A stretch of DNA of 64,000 nucleotides from Gigantopelta aegis (GCF_016097555.1 NC_054713.1:6500047-6564046), one strand, 5' to 3'. Positions 1 through 12,614 are shown, counted from the first letter of the stretch. The notes: generated by a model from the sequence alone, not told the origin. Made by a program: numbers and translations.

Positions 1-418
1 ATATTTCTACAGCTTCTGTAAACTAGTGAATGTCTTAATGTACACATGGATTGTCATTCCGTGAAATCCTTTATTTTCGTACGTTTAAAGTTTCGTGGGT
101 CTGCTATAAAATAAATAAACCAAAACAACAACAACTAACAAAAACACTAACAATAAAAACCCAACAACAACTCAAACAAACACAAACACCACACATATAG
201 TATTTTGTTTGGTGCCTAAATTCGTGGATTATAAAGGTAGTGTTATAAAGTCGTATTACATTTTCGTTGTGTTGTTAAATTCCTTGAATGCACTAGTTCA
301 CGAATTAGACAAAATTTATACTACAACATAACAGTAAAACACAATGAGAGTATAATAATATTTCAAGTTAGGAACTGTAAGTGCTTTATAGACATATTGC
401 TTAAAATGAAAACAGGAA
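1..418. other. AT-rich stretch, no gene seen
   Basis: I see no supported coding sequence here. Positions 119-200 are an A/C-rich low-complexity run (repeated CAACAA and AACAAAC words). The rest is unremarkable AT-rich DNA. Confidence 0.6.
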
Positions 419-888
<470 letters not shown>

Positions 889-1237
889 CCATTATTTTAC
901 GCGGAAACTACGTACACCACTTGTACAGAGAAACAGGTGTGTGATTTCTAGAGTACATAGTTACCGCGATTAGGTCCAGAACGCTTCACACCACAGCAAA
1001 GGTGAGACGCAACAAATAAAAAGAGAAGGCAAATAAGCGGAGGTTATAAATAAATCCAGGTTAGAAGTAACGGTTCTTCATTGAGCGCTACTCGCCCGTG
1101 ATCTTTCGTAAATCACCCGTTATCTTAGGTATTCACTGCTCAACAAATATTGGCATGTTAGCTTTCATTCATGTACTATAGTAAACATGTATATAGGTTG
1201 AGCGTTTAAGCCTTCCATTTTGAAGCGCCAGCGTCAA
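889..1237. other. Unique-looking noncoding DNA
   Basis: No repeat family or open frame recognised between the SINE head and the M1 element. Confidence 0.5.
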
Positions 1238-1619
1238 GGTCTCACTACACAGATGTCGTATGTCACCACTGAAATCCATGTTAAATTGCCCAACTTTAAA
1301 CGAACATACAGTATATAAGCATTTATTTTCACTCCAGAACATTTCCGTCTCAGTTTTTTTTTGCTATATGACCGCACCTGACTGTAGTACTGGTCCGAAC
1401 CACCTGTTCAGCGGGAACCCATTCACACCGGTATACACCCATGTCCCAAAAGGTCAATGCACAATATTATATATTATCATGGGCCAAATCCAGCCAGAAG
1501 GCTTACCATTAAATATTCAAATTGGTTTAATTATTCTCCAATTTCTAGAAGTGAATATGTGAACCACAACATATGTGACGAATGAACTCCCACCCGGAAG
1601 TGAACTGTGTAGTGAGACC
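1238..1619. mobile_element. M1 inverted-repeat DNA transposon (MITE)
   Basis: Starts GGTCTCACTACACAG and ends CTGTGTAGTGAGACC, a 15-bp perfect terminal inverted repeat. A second, diverged copy lies at 28061-28532 and shares most of the interior (TTTCCGTCTCAGTTTTTTGC, ATGTCCCAAAAGGTC, AGCCAGAAGGCTTACCATTA). No transposase; a non-autonomous element. The open frame across it is fortuitous. Confidence 0.8.
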
Positions 1620-1746
1620 ATAGTTGGTTTATGTAAATAATATGCATAAAAAAAAAATATATATATATTTTGTACATATTTGCAGAGACGACGACATTGT
1701 TCTCGAGAGTGGGTTTAGCTTCACCTACAGTACTCCAAATGTTCAA

Positions 1747-1990
1747 AGTTTGTTTTGTTTAACGACACCACTAGAGCACATTGATTCATTCATCATCGGC
1801 TATTGGATGTCAAACATTTGATAATTCTCACATACAGTCTTAGAGAGGAAACCCGCTACATTCTTCCATTGGTAGCAAGAGATCTTTTATATGCACAATC
1901 CCGCAGACGGAATAGCATATACCCTTGACCAGTTGTGGGGCACTGGGTGGAAAGAAAACAAAACCAATCAGCTGAATGTAGAAACGCTTA
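1747..1990 (-). mobile_element. SINE-E copy, head-truncated
   Basis: A-type tail at 1747-1830 in reverse, followed by the body, ending in the CAGCTGAATG word that precedes the SINE-E head. The tRNA-like head itself is missing or eroded. Confidence 0.75.
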
Positions 1991-2189
1991 CCCAACCAAG
2001 ACATTACATTTTCTGCAGTAAAAGAAAAATTCATTATATTCACGTTGCAAATTGAATGTGAGGATTTAAAGAGGATTTCTCTAGATCAAGATATATCTTA
2101 CATATATATTGTCTTACACTGTGTGACTTGTAATAACGACTTGCAGCATGCACTTGAGTTGTATTGTGAGAACCCCTACGGCTTAATTT

Positions 2190-2455
2190 CCTCTTATACG
2201 TTGTCGTTGTTGGGGGTTTTGCTGGTTGGGTTTGTGTTTTTGTTGTTTTTGTTATTGTTAGCGGGTTGTTGTTGTTTTTGTTTTTGTTTTTTTGTTGTGT
2301 GGGTGGGGGCTTTTTTGTTTGTTTGCTGTTGTTTTGTTGGGGTGAGGGTTAGAGGGGTTTTGTTTTGTTTTGGTTGGGGTTTTGTTTTTTGTTTGTTTGG
2401 GGAGTTTTGTGGGGCTAGGGAAGGGGTGTTGCTGTTTTCTTGTTGTTGTTTTTAA
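2190..2455. repeat. Strand-asymmetric G/T-rich tract
   Basis: About 265 bp made almost only of G and T on the plus strand (TTGTTGTTGGG-type words). Similar tracts occur at 14340-14460, 16780-17040 and 20131-20395. The open frames here in both directions reflect composition, not coding. Confidence 0.8.
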
Positions 2456-2536
2456 TCGCTTTTGTCCTTGCAACTCTCTTTGTAGTAATTGCAAAGTTGC
2501 GATAGTTTACTGAATTAGGTCCCTGTTAAACAACCA

Positions 2537-2661
2537 AAATCAATATTTTCTAATACGACCAAACATTCTTTTAGATGTTAAACCTAATTTAAAAACTCAA
2601 ATCAATATTTTCTAATACGACCAAACATTCTTTTAGATGTTAAACCCAATTTAAAAACTCA
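2537..2661. repeat. 62-bp direct tandem duplication
   Basis: Two near-identical units containing TTTTCTAATACGACCAAACA and TTCTTTTAGATGTTAAACC, differing at about one position. A recent duplication in noncoding DNA. Confidence 0.85.
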
Positions 2662-3015
2662 ACAATCACATCGACACAAACGTAATATGCACTCAACAAT
2701 ATGGACTCAAAAACGAGACAAAAACGTGATAGTTATATAACTTATTACACTTTTCGGCCGGGAGCGGCCAATAATATCGACACAAGGGACATTTCGAATT
2801 AAGCAAAATCGACACAACCGTGACTCTACTATATTTGTTATTGACTACAATTCAAAATAGTTCGTAAAAGAAATTCTCACGCTGTACATCAGTTCGTCCG
2901 TCGTCCATATGTCAGAATAACCATTGCCTTAAAGTAATGGGTTTTTTCTTTCATTATTACTTTACTTTTAATGGCTGACATTGAACATGTATAATGAACA
3001 TTCGAAACACAACAG

Positions 3016-3031
3016 AGGTCATGCGAGGTCA
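3016..3031 (+). promoter_or_regulatory. DR4-type nuclear-receptor element (candidate)
   Basis: AGGTCA at 3016-3021 and again at 3026-3031, separated by 4 bp, followed at once by a CCAAT word. Direct repeats of AGGTCA spaced by 4 are the classic binding arrangement for RXR heterodimers. The sequence shows only the motif; function is inference. Confidence 0.3.
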
Positions 3032-3320
3032 ACCAATCATAATTCCATTCCGCATTTGTTCAGTAGCCATTACTAAACAGCCAATTATTAGTCGTGATTT
3101 ATTTAGAAAACAGCGCTCCTTAATAAACCTCATTCAAAACGCTGAACGCTTCATCAAATTATTCTCCCCCTTGCAGGATAGCGTGTCCCGCGACAGGGTA
3201 GGAGGAGGTCATGTCACATATACACACGGTTCATCGCCCCCTGCCAAGTTTGAAAATAATATACCGCTAATGTAAAGTGTCACAGAGTTGCTCTATATAT
3301 CATCTACAATTCAAAAAAAG

Positions 3321-3571
3321 GGACGGGACTTAGCCCAGTGGTAAAGCGCTCGCCAGATGCGCGATCGATCTGGGATCGGTCCGTGTCAGTGGGCCCATTT
3401 GGGCAATTTCTCGTTCCAGCCAGTGCACCACAACTGGTATATCAAAGACCGTGGTATGCGCCACCCTGTCTGTGGGATGGTGAATATAAACGATGCCTTG
3501 CTACTAATGGGAAAATGTGGCGGGTTTCCTCTCCAAGACTATATGTCAGAATTACCAAAAATCCTTTGCAA
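3321..3571 (+). mobile_element. SINE-A copy, 3' truncated
   Basis: Head TTAGCCCAGTGGTAAAGCGC at the start, body through the TATAAACGATGCCTTGCTACTAATGG region, lost after AATTACCAAAAAT. The tail is absent and a second partial SINE follows at once. Confidence 0.85.
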
Positions 3572-3579
3572 CTGAAGGT

Positions 3580-3700
3580 CAAAGGCCGCGGTATGTGCTT
3601 TCCTGTGTAGGGAAAGTGCATATAAAAGATCACTTGCTACTAATGGAAAAATGTAGCCGGTTTCCTTTGATGAGTCAAAATTACCAAATTAAAAAACACC
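3580..3700 (+). mobile_element. Partial SINE (A/E body), directly behind another
   Basis: Begins inside the body (AAAGGCCGCGGTATGTGCTT) and ends at AATTACCAAATTAAAAAAC. The GAAAGTGCATATAAAAGATC and GATGAGTCAAAATTACC words place it with SINE-E. Neither head nor tail is present. Confidence 0.7.
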
Positions 3701-3779
3701 TTTCAGAAGAGCATCCCTGACATCCGTTAAGAAGTCCATTTCCATCCCAATGTAAAATTATACCCGACAAATCACCTTA

Positions 3780-4340
3780 AGAAGTCATCCATTTTGGTGC
3801 ATTTTGAGAACGTTACAGGGATCATGTGATGTCAAGCTGCAGTAAATTAAATCCGTATTTAGCCTCAAAAACATTAAAACCTTCTTTAAAGAGCACTCAG
3901 CTTGAGGCAGGGTTTGTGCTTCAAATGCTAGTTCAATCTACAATTATTTCTGCTTAACGACCGCACTTCTCCCCTTCAAAGAATCTCCAAATTCGGGGAG
4001 GATTATATCCATATTTAGCCTCAAAGACCTCAAACTTCAAATACTAGCACTTCCCTAAAGGGTTCCCTTTTCGGGGCAGAGTGTTTGGGATCGTGTGAGG
4101 TCAAGGAACAGTTATTTCTGCCCAACAACCGCACAGTCCCCGTAAAGAGAGATTCCTATTTTTTTTTTCCACGAACATAAAGGGAGATCATATGAGGTCA
4201 AGCAACACAGATTTCCATCAATTTGATGCCCAATAACCGCAGCTTCAAAACCTCCACTTAAGAGCCCTCCATTATCCGTGCATTATTTTGAAAACATTCC
4301 TCGTTAATAAACCCAGTTGAAAAGATCCCAAACCGACGTC
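3780..4340. repeat. Degenerate repeats with TGAGGTCAAG words
   Basis: Imperfectly repeated phrases: GGATCATGTGATGTCAAG (about 3820), GGATCGTGTGAGGTCAAGG (about 4088) and AGATCATATGAGGTCAAGC (about 4185), plus two copies of TATTTAGCCTCAAA. It looks like an old, eroded local duplication. It carries further AGGTCA half-sites; see the DR4 site at 3016. Confidence 0.5.
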
Positions 4341-4705
4341 TTCATCAAACGTGAAATCTTGTGGTCTTTGCCCTGCCCAGTGTCCTCAGATAATGACGGC
4401 TCTTTATCAGTCGCCATTTAGGAGCATAAAGGGGAGCACCCGCGGCCGCCATTGTTTGGGGGGAGTTATCGGGGAGGATCGCCTCATCTTGGCTATTGAC
4501 AGGAACGCCAGTGAGGGTCCGCACAGAATTCAGCCAAATCAGCGTTTACTTCAGCGACCGCTAACCATTAACCTATTCAGTGGCGTAGCCAGGATTTCAT
4601 ACTAAAGGTGGGGCACCCACGCTGTCTTTTTTATGTGTTATGAGGGGGGGGGGGGGGGCAAAAAAATGTCTTGGCGAGGCAATGCAGAGATCTGATAAGT
4701 GTGCA

Positions 4706-4775
4706 CAGGACAGCGTGCTTAAACCTTAATTGGACATAAGCAGGAACAACAATGGAATTGGATGAATGAAAAATC
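4706..4775 (+). mobile_element. SINE-D 3' fragment
   Basis: ACAGCGTGCTTAAACCTTAA and TGGACATAAGCAGG match the SINE-D 3' end, followed by a degenerate GAATG run. The head is missing. Confidence 0.65.
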
Positions 4776-4835
4776 AACATTCCTTTCACCTACTGCTAAT
4801 TATTGACTCACCTCATTCATTTTTTTTTCCATTTT

Positions 4836-5092
4836 TTGTCGTGCTTATATCCAGTTACGGTTCAAGCACGCTGTCCTGGGCACACACCTCTCAGCTACCT
4901 GGACTGTCTGTCCGGGACAGTGGGTTAGTGATAAGTTGACAGTAGTTAGTGAGAGAGAAGTCGGTGTAGTGTCCTTGCACCTATCCACGGAGTCGTTAAA
5001 GTCATTTTGGGTGGGAGCTTGTACCGGGATGCGAACCCAGTACCTACCAGCTTTATGTCCGATGACTTAACCACTACACCACCAAGGCTTTT
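4836..5092 (-). mobile_element. SINE-D copy, near full length
   Basis: In reverse: head GGTGTAGTGGTTAAGTCATC near 5075-5090, B-box-like GGGTTCGCATCCC, then the body with ACTGTCCCGGACAGACAG and the tail CAGCGTGCTTGAACCGTAAC ending near 4836 in an A/T-rich stretch. Confidence 0.85.
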
Positions 5093-5144
5093 GGACTTAA
5101 ATGGGTAAGGAACAGCGTGTCTTAACCTTAACTGGAAGAAATTA

Positions 5145-5342
5145 ATGGTTTATTTAACGAAGCACCCAGACAGATAATGAGAGGGGACGCAATATGTTAC
5201 TCGTTTCGATTAGCAGCAAGGTATCATTTTACGCATCATACCACAGACAGGGCAGTACATAACACGGATTTGTTACACCAGTTGTGGAGCACTGGCTGGA
5301 ATGAGAAATAGATCGATCTTTTACCACTGGGCTACGTCCCGC
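5145..5342 (-). mobile_element. SINE-B copy, diverged
   Basis: TTTATTTAACGAAGCACCCA at one end, CGATTAGCAGCAAGGTATC in the middle, and TTTACCACTGGGCTACGTCCC (head in reverse) at the other. Several internal deletions. Confidence 0.75.
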
Positions 5343-6287
<945 letters not shown>

Positions 6288-6719
6288 ACATAGAGAGAAC
6301 TGGAGAGAGACAGAGAGAGTGATAAGATTTTTAAAATCCAAAACATCACGATTTAGTGAATGTTACACATGTATCTACAATGAACGACTTTCCCGTACAC
6401 TGCTAGAAAACACCATCGTGATAACCTTTCAAGTTTTTTCTCTCTTTGAAGTGAAAAAACAAAACAAAAAACTATAAGTGAACGACTGGGTGTGAATGTG
6501 ATAAAATCATAGCTTTACAGAGCCAAATACACAAAAATAGTACATTCCGGGTTAAATATATTATCGTATATCTACAAGAAAAAAAACCGCATAAAAGAAA
6601 ACGCATGGTCCAAAGCGAAGCACACAATGTTGCCCCGCCCACTACCTGCTTGCTGAATGGAGATACCTATCTGGGTTTTCAGCAAGTCTGTGTGTTTTGT
6701 AAACAAACACATCATTTCA

Positions 6720-6978
6720 TTTCAACTTATTTTCGCGCTTATATCCAATTAAGGTTCAAGCACGCTGTCCTGGGCACATACCTTAGCTATCTGCGCTGTC
6801 TGTCCAGGACAGTGGGTTACTTGTTAGTTGTTAGTGGTTATTGAGAAAGTGTAGTGGTCTTACACCTACCCACTGAGTCGTTAAAAACTCCCACTGGGTG
6901 GGAGCCGGTACCGGGCTGCGAACCCAGTACCTACCAGCTTTATGTCCGATGGCTTAACCACGACAGCACCGAGGCCGG
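6720..6978 (-). mobile_element. SINE-D copy, full length
   Basis: In reverse: GGCCTCGGTGCTGTCGTGGT head at 6978, GGGTTCGCAGCCCGG (B-box region), and tail AGCGTGCTTGAACCTTAATT to about 6735. It ends in TAAGCGCGAAAATAAGTTGA. Confidence 0.88.
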
Positions 6979-7358
6979 TACAAACACATCAAATTGTAAC
7001 CTCAATGAATGACTGGTCTTGTACTTCAGTTTAAAGCTGCGATCTCGATTATATAATTATTTTTCTTTAAAATGTGGAATAGACCCTCCCCTTTAATTTC
7101 TTGTCGACGCACAACTTTCTTCTATATTAATATTCATTGGCTATAATAGCTAATCTAAGTAATATCAAATGTATTATTCTCTATTTAAGCACTCAAAAGC
7201 GGAACGCCTTTTGCTGGTTTGAGTTACGGTGTATTAAAATATACGCCACACAAAACATTAAGCATTTTAATGGATTTTTGTCGTTGTCGTTGTCGTTGTT
7301 TTATTTTTTATACATCATTTTTCCAACAGTATGACGACTTGCTTTACCACAATCACTA

Positions 7359-7424
<66 letters not shown>

Positions 7425-7436
7425 AAAGAGAGAGAG

Positions 7437-7468
<32 letters not shown>
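7359..7468. repeat. (CA)n microsatellite, interrupted
   Basis: (CA)n at 7359-7418, a short GACACAAAGAGAGAGAGACA break, then (CA)n again to 7468. Confidence 0.95.
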
Positions 7469-7490
7469 CTTTTTGCAAAATACATCTTAA

Positions 7491-8514
7491 AGGGACATAC
7501 CCTAGTTTCATCCCGTGAAAATTAACACTAAGTTTAGTTAAGCTACAAACCTGTAACACATTTGGATAAAGTTACAATTGAGTGAAACATTAGTCTGTCA
7601 CTTTTAAATGGTAAAATACCCTCGAAAAATAGACTAAAACTGGACTCCATAACTGTTACTTCTCAGACGCACGTGCTTTTTTTTAAATATGAGAAATGCA
7701 TTTTGTGACATTAAAAACACCAGGATGACCAAAAACAATTCGAATGTACGGAAATTGATAATCTAAATAATGAAATCTATGTAAAGTATTATTTAATTTA
7801 TCAAAAACGGTTACAATAGTAAAAACATATGCGTTAGTGTCAATCTAATTAAAATTAGCTCCACTATTACATGTGGATCTAACAGCAGCCAGTTGGAGCT
7901 CATGTCCACCAATCAAAACCTTACTTGCAGAATCATGCCAGTGATTTAAAAATAATTTGAAAACATTCCGAATTATCCTGAGGGTATACGACATGTTTCG
8001 TGTGAATTACGAATGCCTTAAAACATGTTTTATTTTATAAAATAAATAATTTGTAATGTAAAACTGAAGACTGATTTAGTTTTTAGTTTTTTTAATAAAT
8101 AAATAATTTGTAATGTAAAATTGAAGACTGATATCCCATCCCGTACGTATTGGTATGGTTCGCTGTACTGCGGCCACTAAAATAGACTCGCCCGATATTT
8201 TTAGAATTTGTATGCTCCCAAATAACGTTATAAAAGGCGAAGAGTGATTGATCAATATTTAAATTATTATTTACAGACGAAATGTTACCTGGACATTAGG
8301 GACTACTGGTCTAAATAAGGCATTCGTAGTTCACATGAAACATATCGTATACCCTCAGGATAATTCAAATTATTTTCAAATCACTGGCATGATTCTGCAA
8401 GTAAGGTTTTGATTGGTGGACATGAGCTCCAACTGGCTGCTGTTAGATCCACATGTAATAGTGGAGCTAATTTTAATTAGATTGGTTAGTGTTTAAAAAC
8501 TAGAGTATGTCCCT
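7491..8514. mobile_element. M3 TTAA-flanked MITE, split by an M2 insertion
   Basis: AGGGACATACCCTAGTTT at the left and AACTAGAGTATGTCCCT at the right are inverted repeats. TTAA lies directly outside both ends (7487-7490 and 8515-8518). TTAA duplication is the hallmark of piggyBac-type elements, so I infer that mobiliser. Compared with the 371-bp copy at 47576-47946 it is longer because an M2 element sits inside it. Confidence 0.8.
7841..8484. mobile_element. M2 long-TIR MITE with 8-bp target duplication
   Basis: Ends are CAATCTAATTAAAATTAGC and its exact reverse complement, with the inverted repeat extending more than 100 bp (through CAGTTGGAGCTCATGTCC and CAAAACCTTACTTGCAGAAT). GTTAGTGT at 7833-7840 is repeated at 8485-8492, a perfect 8-bp target duplication of hAT type. 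No coding capacity. A second copy at 18244-18835 has its interior inverted relative to this one. Confidence 0.88.
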
Positions 8515-8598
8515 TTAAAATAAATCTTGAATGTAGAATTACTTAAAACGTATGGGGACTGTAGCATTGCTATTTCACACCCATTACTATACAGATAG

Positions 8599-8715
8599 TT
8601 ATGTAGCGGGTTTCCTCTCATTACTATATATCAAAATTACCAAATGTTTGACATCCAATAGCCGATGATTAATGAATTAATGTGCTCTAGTGGTGTCCTA
8701 ACTTTACTTTATATA
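8599..8715 (+). mobile_element. SINE-A tail fragment
   Basis: GTAGCGGGTTTCCTCTC through GGTGTCCTAACTTTACTTT; only the last 115 bp of the SINE are present. Confidence 0.75.
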
Positions 8716-9205
8716 GACATATTTGCCATATTCAGTAAAAACAACTTAGGTCAAATATTGTTAAAATAGCAACAGATTAAACATTTTATTCTAAAAGTCA
8801 ATGTTACTCTTTCTTTTTCACAGTGTCAAATAGCGGAGTATGCTCCTTTAACTGGACAAACAAAAATTCGGCCAGGTCATCACGGACGTGGCGATCGCTC
8901 CGTGACCTTATACCACATACCCCCTGGCCTCTGTAATAAAAGGTGAGGGCGACCAGCAATCATAGAATGATATTATCATTATTAAAATTATTTCTAAACT
9001 AGGGCTTGAGATCTCTTAATACCATAATGAATGCGAAGACCAAGTGGTCATTTTCCCGCCAGATTATCACGTGAACTATGAGTCAGTCTGGTCACCTCAA
9101 TATTCAGGGTGGTTCCGGATATATTGAGCGAGGGACGGCGGGGAGGGGACAATGTCGACAATATTATTTTGGATATTGGTATATTAGGACTGCTAGTGAT
9201 GATAA
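8716..9205. other. Noncoding, one GC-rich imperfect hairpin
   Basis: GGCCAGGTCATCACGGA at about 8870 pairs loosely with TCCGTGACCTTATACC and CCCCTGGCC up to 8931, an imperfect GC-rich inverted repeat in an AT-rich setting. Nothing else recognised. Confidence 0.45.
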
Positions 9206-9209
9206 AAGT

Positions 9210-9480
9210 TAAAGTTTGTTTTGTTCATTGACACCACTAGAGCACATTGATTTATTAATCATCGATCGGCTACTGCATGTCAAACATTCGGTAAGTTTTA
9301 CATATAGTCTTAGAAAGGAAAGCCGCTACATTTTTCCACTAGTTGCAAGGGATTTTTTATATGCACAGGAGAGCACATACCACGGCCTTTGATATACCAG
9401 TTGTGGTACACTGGCTGGAACGAGAAATAACCCAAATGGGCCCACCAAGCGAGCGCTTTACCACTGGGCTACAACCCGCC
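9210..9480 (-). mobile_element. SINE-A copy, internally deleted
   Basis: Tail (GTTTTGTTCATTGACACCAC) at 9210 and head (GCTTTACCACTGGGCTAC) at 9470. The B-box region is lost, because GGGCCCACC runs directly into AAGCGAGCGC. Confidence 0.85.
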
Positions 9481-9485
9481 TCCAA

Positions 9486-9879
9486 AAAGAAAGAAAGAAA
9501 GGAATGTTTTATTTAACGACGCACTCAACACATTTTATTTACGGTTATATGGCGTCAGACATATGGTTAAGGACCACACAGATTTTGAGAGGAAACCTGC
9601 TGTCGCCACTTAATGGGCTACTCTTTCCGATTAGCAGCAAGGGATCTTTTATTTGCGCTTCCCACAGGCAGGATAGCACAAACCATGGCCTTTGTTGAAC
9701 CAGTTATGGATCATTGGTCGGTGCAAGTGGTTTACACCTACCCATTGAGCCTTGCGGAGCACTCACTCAGGGTTTGGAGTCGGTATCTGGATTAAAAATC
9801 CCATGCCTCGACTGGGATCCGAACCCAGTACCTACCAGCCTGTAGACCGATGGCCTAACCACGACGCCACCGAGGCCGG
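9486..9879 (-). mobile_element. SINE-C copy, full length
   Basis: In reverse: head CCGGCCTCGGTGGCGTCGTG at 9879, A-box TGGTTAGGCCATCGG, B-box-like GGGTTCGGATCCC, then body, B-type tail and a (GAAA)n end. It abuts a SINE-A in the same orientation. The open frame across it is repeat. Confidence 0.9.
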
Positions 9880-10359
9880 TTTCATGTCTTCAAGGAGAAG
9901 AACAGAAGGAATCTTTTATATATAGGCCTAGTTTCCGCAAGCGAGTATAACATATACTCTATAACCTTTGAAATACCAAGCATTGGCCGGAACATTCATT
10001 GAAAAGGGTTGACCCTCTGACATATCGCACCTTAGGAAATGTTCTTCCGACAGTTAAATTCCACCTAATCTAAATATCTAATGACTTTTAAAATATACGA
10101 TATCTTGTCGTCTTTACCTCACTGTTACTTACACACAGCCTACAGAAATATCATGTTTAATGTATCAGTCTGCACTGTCTAAAATAGAACTCAAGCTGCT
10201 ATAAAACATTAGCGTTCGTGTTTCTCAAACAACCAAACTCATAAAAACAACTACCCGACTCGTAAAAACAAATACCCGACTCGTAAAACCAGAACCCTCG
10301 GTAGCCATATACAAACTGACGTGGTTATATTATTGTGCTAGTAACACACTGATTTAGTT
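9880..10359. other. Noncoding, nothing recognised
   Basis: Contains a small direct repeat around 10240-10285 (ACTCGTAAAAACAA words). No exon or transposon end seen. Confidence 0.5.
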
Positions 10360-10652
10360 TGGAGTTTTGTTTTTTGTTTAATAACACCACTAGAGCATAT
10401 TGATTTCATTAATCATTGGCTTTTGGGTGTCAAACATTTGGTAATTTTGACATATAGTCTTAGAAAGTAAAACCGCTACATTTTTCCATTAGTAGCAAGG
10501 GGTCTTTTATATGCACCAGCTCACAGACAGGATGCCACAAACAATGGTATTTGGTACACCAGTCGTGGTGCATTGGCTGGGACGAGAAATAGTCCAATGA
10601 GCCCAACGATGGGGTTCGATCCCAACCCGACCGTGCATCAAGCCCGGTAATA
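10360..10652 (-). mobile_element. SINE-A copy
   Basis: A-type tail in reverse (TTTGTTTAATAACACCACTAG) at 10370, body words intact, and the head eroded after GATCCCAACCCGACCGTGC. Confidence 0.85.
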
Positions 10653-10739
10653 TCGCCAGGTAGGTATCAAGCTACTAGTGGTTTAACCAGCTGTATTTTA
10701 ATAATTTGTTTCCTGATGCTAACTTTATCAGGGGGCTTC

Positions 10740-11015
10740 CACCCGTAGCGAGTTTTAATTACCCAATGGGTAGTTGTAAAGCCACTACTAATGCCGTCCC
10801 AACCATGACTGATGTATCAAAGGCCGTGGTATGTGCTGTGCTGTCCTGTCTGTGGGAAAGTGCATATAAAAGATCCCTTGCTGCTAATGAAAAATGTAGC
10901 GAGTTACCTGTCTGACCACGAGTCAAAAATTACCAAATGTTTGACATCCAATAGCCGATGATTAATAAATCAATGCGCTCCAGTGGTGTCGCTAAACGAA
11001 ACAAACTTTAACTTT
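10740..11015 (+). mobile_element. Chimeric SINE: C/D-type middle joined to A tail
   Basis: Begins with GCGAGTTTTAATTACCCAAT and GGGTAGTTGTAAAG, the C/D-type middle, and switches at about 10815 to the A/E body (TATCAAAGGCCGTGGTATGTG) and the A tail (GTGTCGCTAAACGAAAC). Its tail is the first unit of the 108-bp array that follows. Confidence 0.75.
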
Positions 11016-11335
11016 ATACGATGTACAGCTTCATCAATGACCAAATGTTTGACATCCAATAGCCGATAATTAATAAATCAATGCGCTCTAGTGTTTTCGC
11101 TAAACGAAACAAACTTTAACTTTATACGATGTACAGCTTCATCAATGACCAAATGTTTGACATCCAATAGCCGATGATTAATAAATCAATGCGCTCTAGT
11201 GGTGTCGCTAAACAAAACAAACTTTAACTTTATACGATATACAGCTTCATCAATGACCAAATGTTTGACATCCAATAGCCGATGATTAATAAATCAATGC
11301 GCTCTAGTGGTGTCGTTAAAGAAAACAAACTTTAA
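10935..11335 (+). repeat. 108-bp tandem array made from a SINE tail
   Basis: The word AAATGTTTGACATCCAATAG recurs at 10935, 11043, 11151 and 11259, exactly 108 bp apart. Each unit is the A-type SINE tail plus a private spacer (TATACGATGTACAGCTTCAT). Copies differ by a few substitutions, so amplification is recent. Confidence 0.92.
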
Positions 11336-11340
11336 ATTTC

Positions 11341-11480
11341 ATTAATCACTAACAGTTAACCACTAACCCACTGCCCTGAACAGACAGCCCAGATAGCTGA
11401 GGTGTGTACCCAGGATAGCGTGCTTAAACCTTAATTGGATATAAGCATGGAAATAAGTTAAAATGAATGAATGAATGAGT
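11341..11480 (+). mobile_element. SINE-D 3' half
   Basis: CACTAACCCACTGCCCTGAA through CGTGCTTAAACCTTAATTGG and a (AATG)n end. It sits between the two SINE-tail arrays and may have supplied the AATG repeat of the second. Confidence 0.75.
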
Positions 11481-12475
11481 TAAATTTTGTTTTGTTTAAC
11501 GACACCACTAGTCTAGTGAGAGCTCTAGTAGAACACATTGATTCATTAACCATCGGCTATTGGATGTCAAACATTTGGTCATTCTGAGAATGAATGAGTG
11601 AATGAATGAATGATGAATGAATGAATGAATGAGTGAGTTAAATTTTGTTTTGTTTAACGACACCACTAGTCTAGTGAGAGCTCTAGTAGAGCACATTGAT
11701 TCATTAACCATCGGCTATTGGATGTCAAACATTTGGTCATTCTGAGAATGAATGAGTGAATGAATGAATGAATGAATGAATGAATGAATGAATGAATGAA
11801 TGAATGAGTGAGTTAAATTTTGTTTTGTTTAACGACACCACTAGTCTAGTGAGAGCTCTAGTAGAGCACATTCATTAATTAACCATCGGCTATTGGATGT
11901 CAAACATTTGGTCATTCTGAGAATGAATGAGTAAATGAATGAATGAATGAATGAATGAATGAGTTAAATTTTGTTTTGTTTAACGACACCACTAGTCTAG
12001 TGAGAGCTCTAGTAGAGCACATTCATTAATTAACCATCGGCTATTGGATGTCAAACATTTGGTCATTCTGAGAATGAATGAGTGAATGAATGAATGAATG
12101 AATGAATGAATGAGTGAGTTAAAATTTTGTTTTGTTTAACGACACCACTAGTCTAGTGAGAGCTCTAGTAGAGCACATTCATTAATTAAACATCGGCTAT
12201 TGGATGTCAAACATTTGGTCATTCTGAGAATGAATGAGTGAATGAATGAATGAATGAATGAATGAATGAATGAATGAATGAATGAGTGAGTTAAATTTTG
12301 TTTTGTTTAACGACACCACTAGTCTAGTGAGAGCTCTAGTAGAGCACATTCATTAATTAACCATCGGCTATTGGATGTCAAACATTTGGTCATTCTGAGA
12401 ATGAATGAGTGAGTGAGTGAATGAATGAGAATGAATGAATGAATGAATGAATGAATGAATGAATGAATGAAAAAA
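11479..12475 (-). repeat. Tandem array: SINE tail plus (AATG)n, six units
   Basis: Units start with GTTAAATTTTGTTTTG at 11479, 11637, 11812, 11963, 12118 and 12290 (periods about 150-175 bp). Each holds the A-type tail in reverse with a private insertion (TAGTCTAGTGAGAGCTCTAG) followed by a variable (AATG)n. Length differences come from the AATG part. Open frames here are repeat. Confidence 0.93.
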
Positions 12476-12614
12476 ACAAACATAAAAAGCTATATATTGT
12501 TGTTTGGTGTTCTTTAGCTTGGTTGTGTTTTCACACTGGAGTAGACACACATTCCTTTCCTATCCTCTCATTTATTTATTTTTAACTCTGTACTAATCGA
12601 CCTAAATCTTAAGC

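Noticed and set aside
2045..2494. Gly/Phe/Val-rich and Lys/Pro/Thr-rich frames
   Set aside because: They lie entirely in a G/T-rich low-complexity tract.
4351..4605. 84-codon frame near a NotI-like GC segment
   Set aside because: No recognisable domain, no splice sites, and the 3' part enters a dispersed GTGGCGTAGCCAGG-type repeat.
10935..12475. Regularly spaced repeats resembling a CRISPR array
   Set aside because: Units are tandem copies with similar spacers derived from a SINE tail, in a eukaryotic genome; no cas genes.
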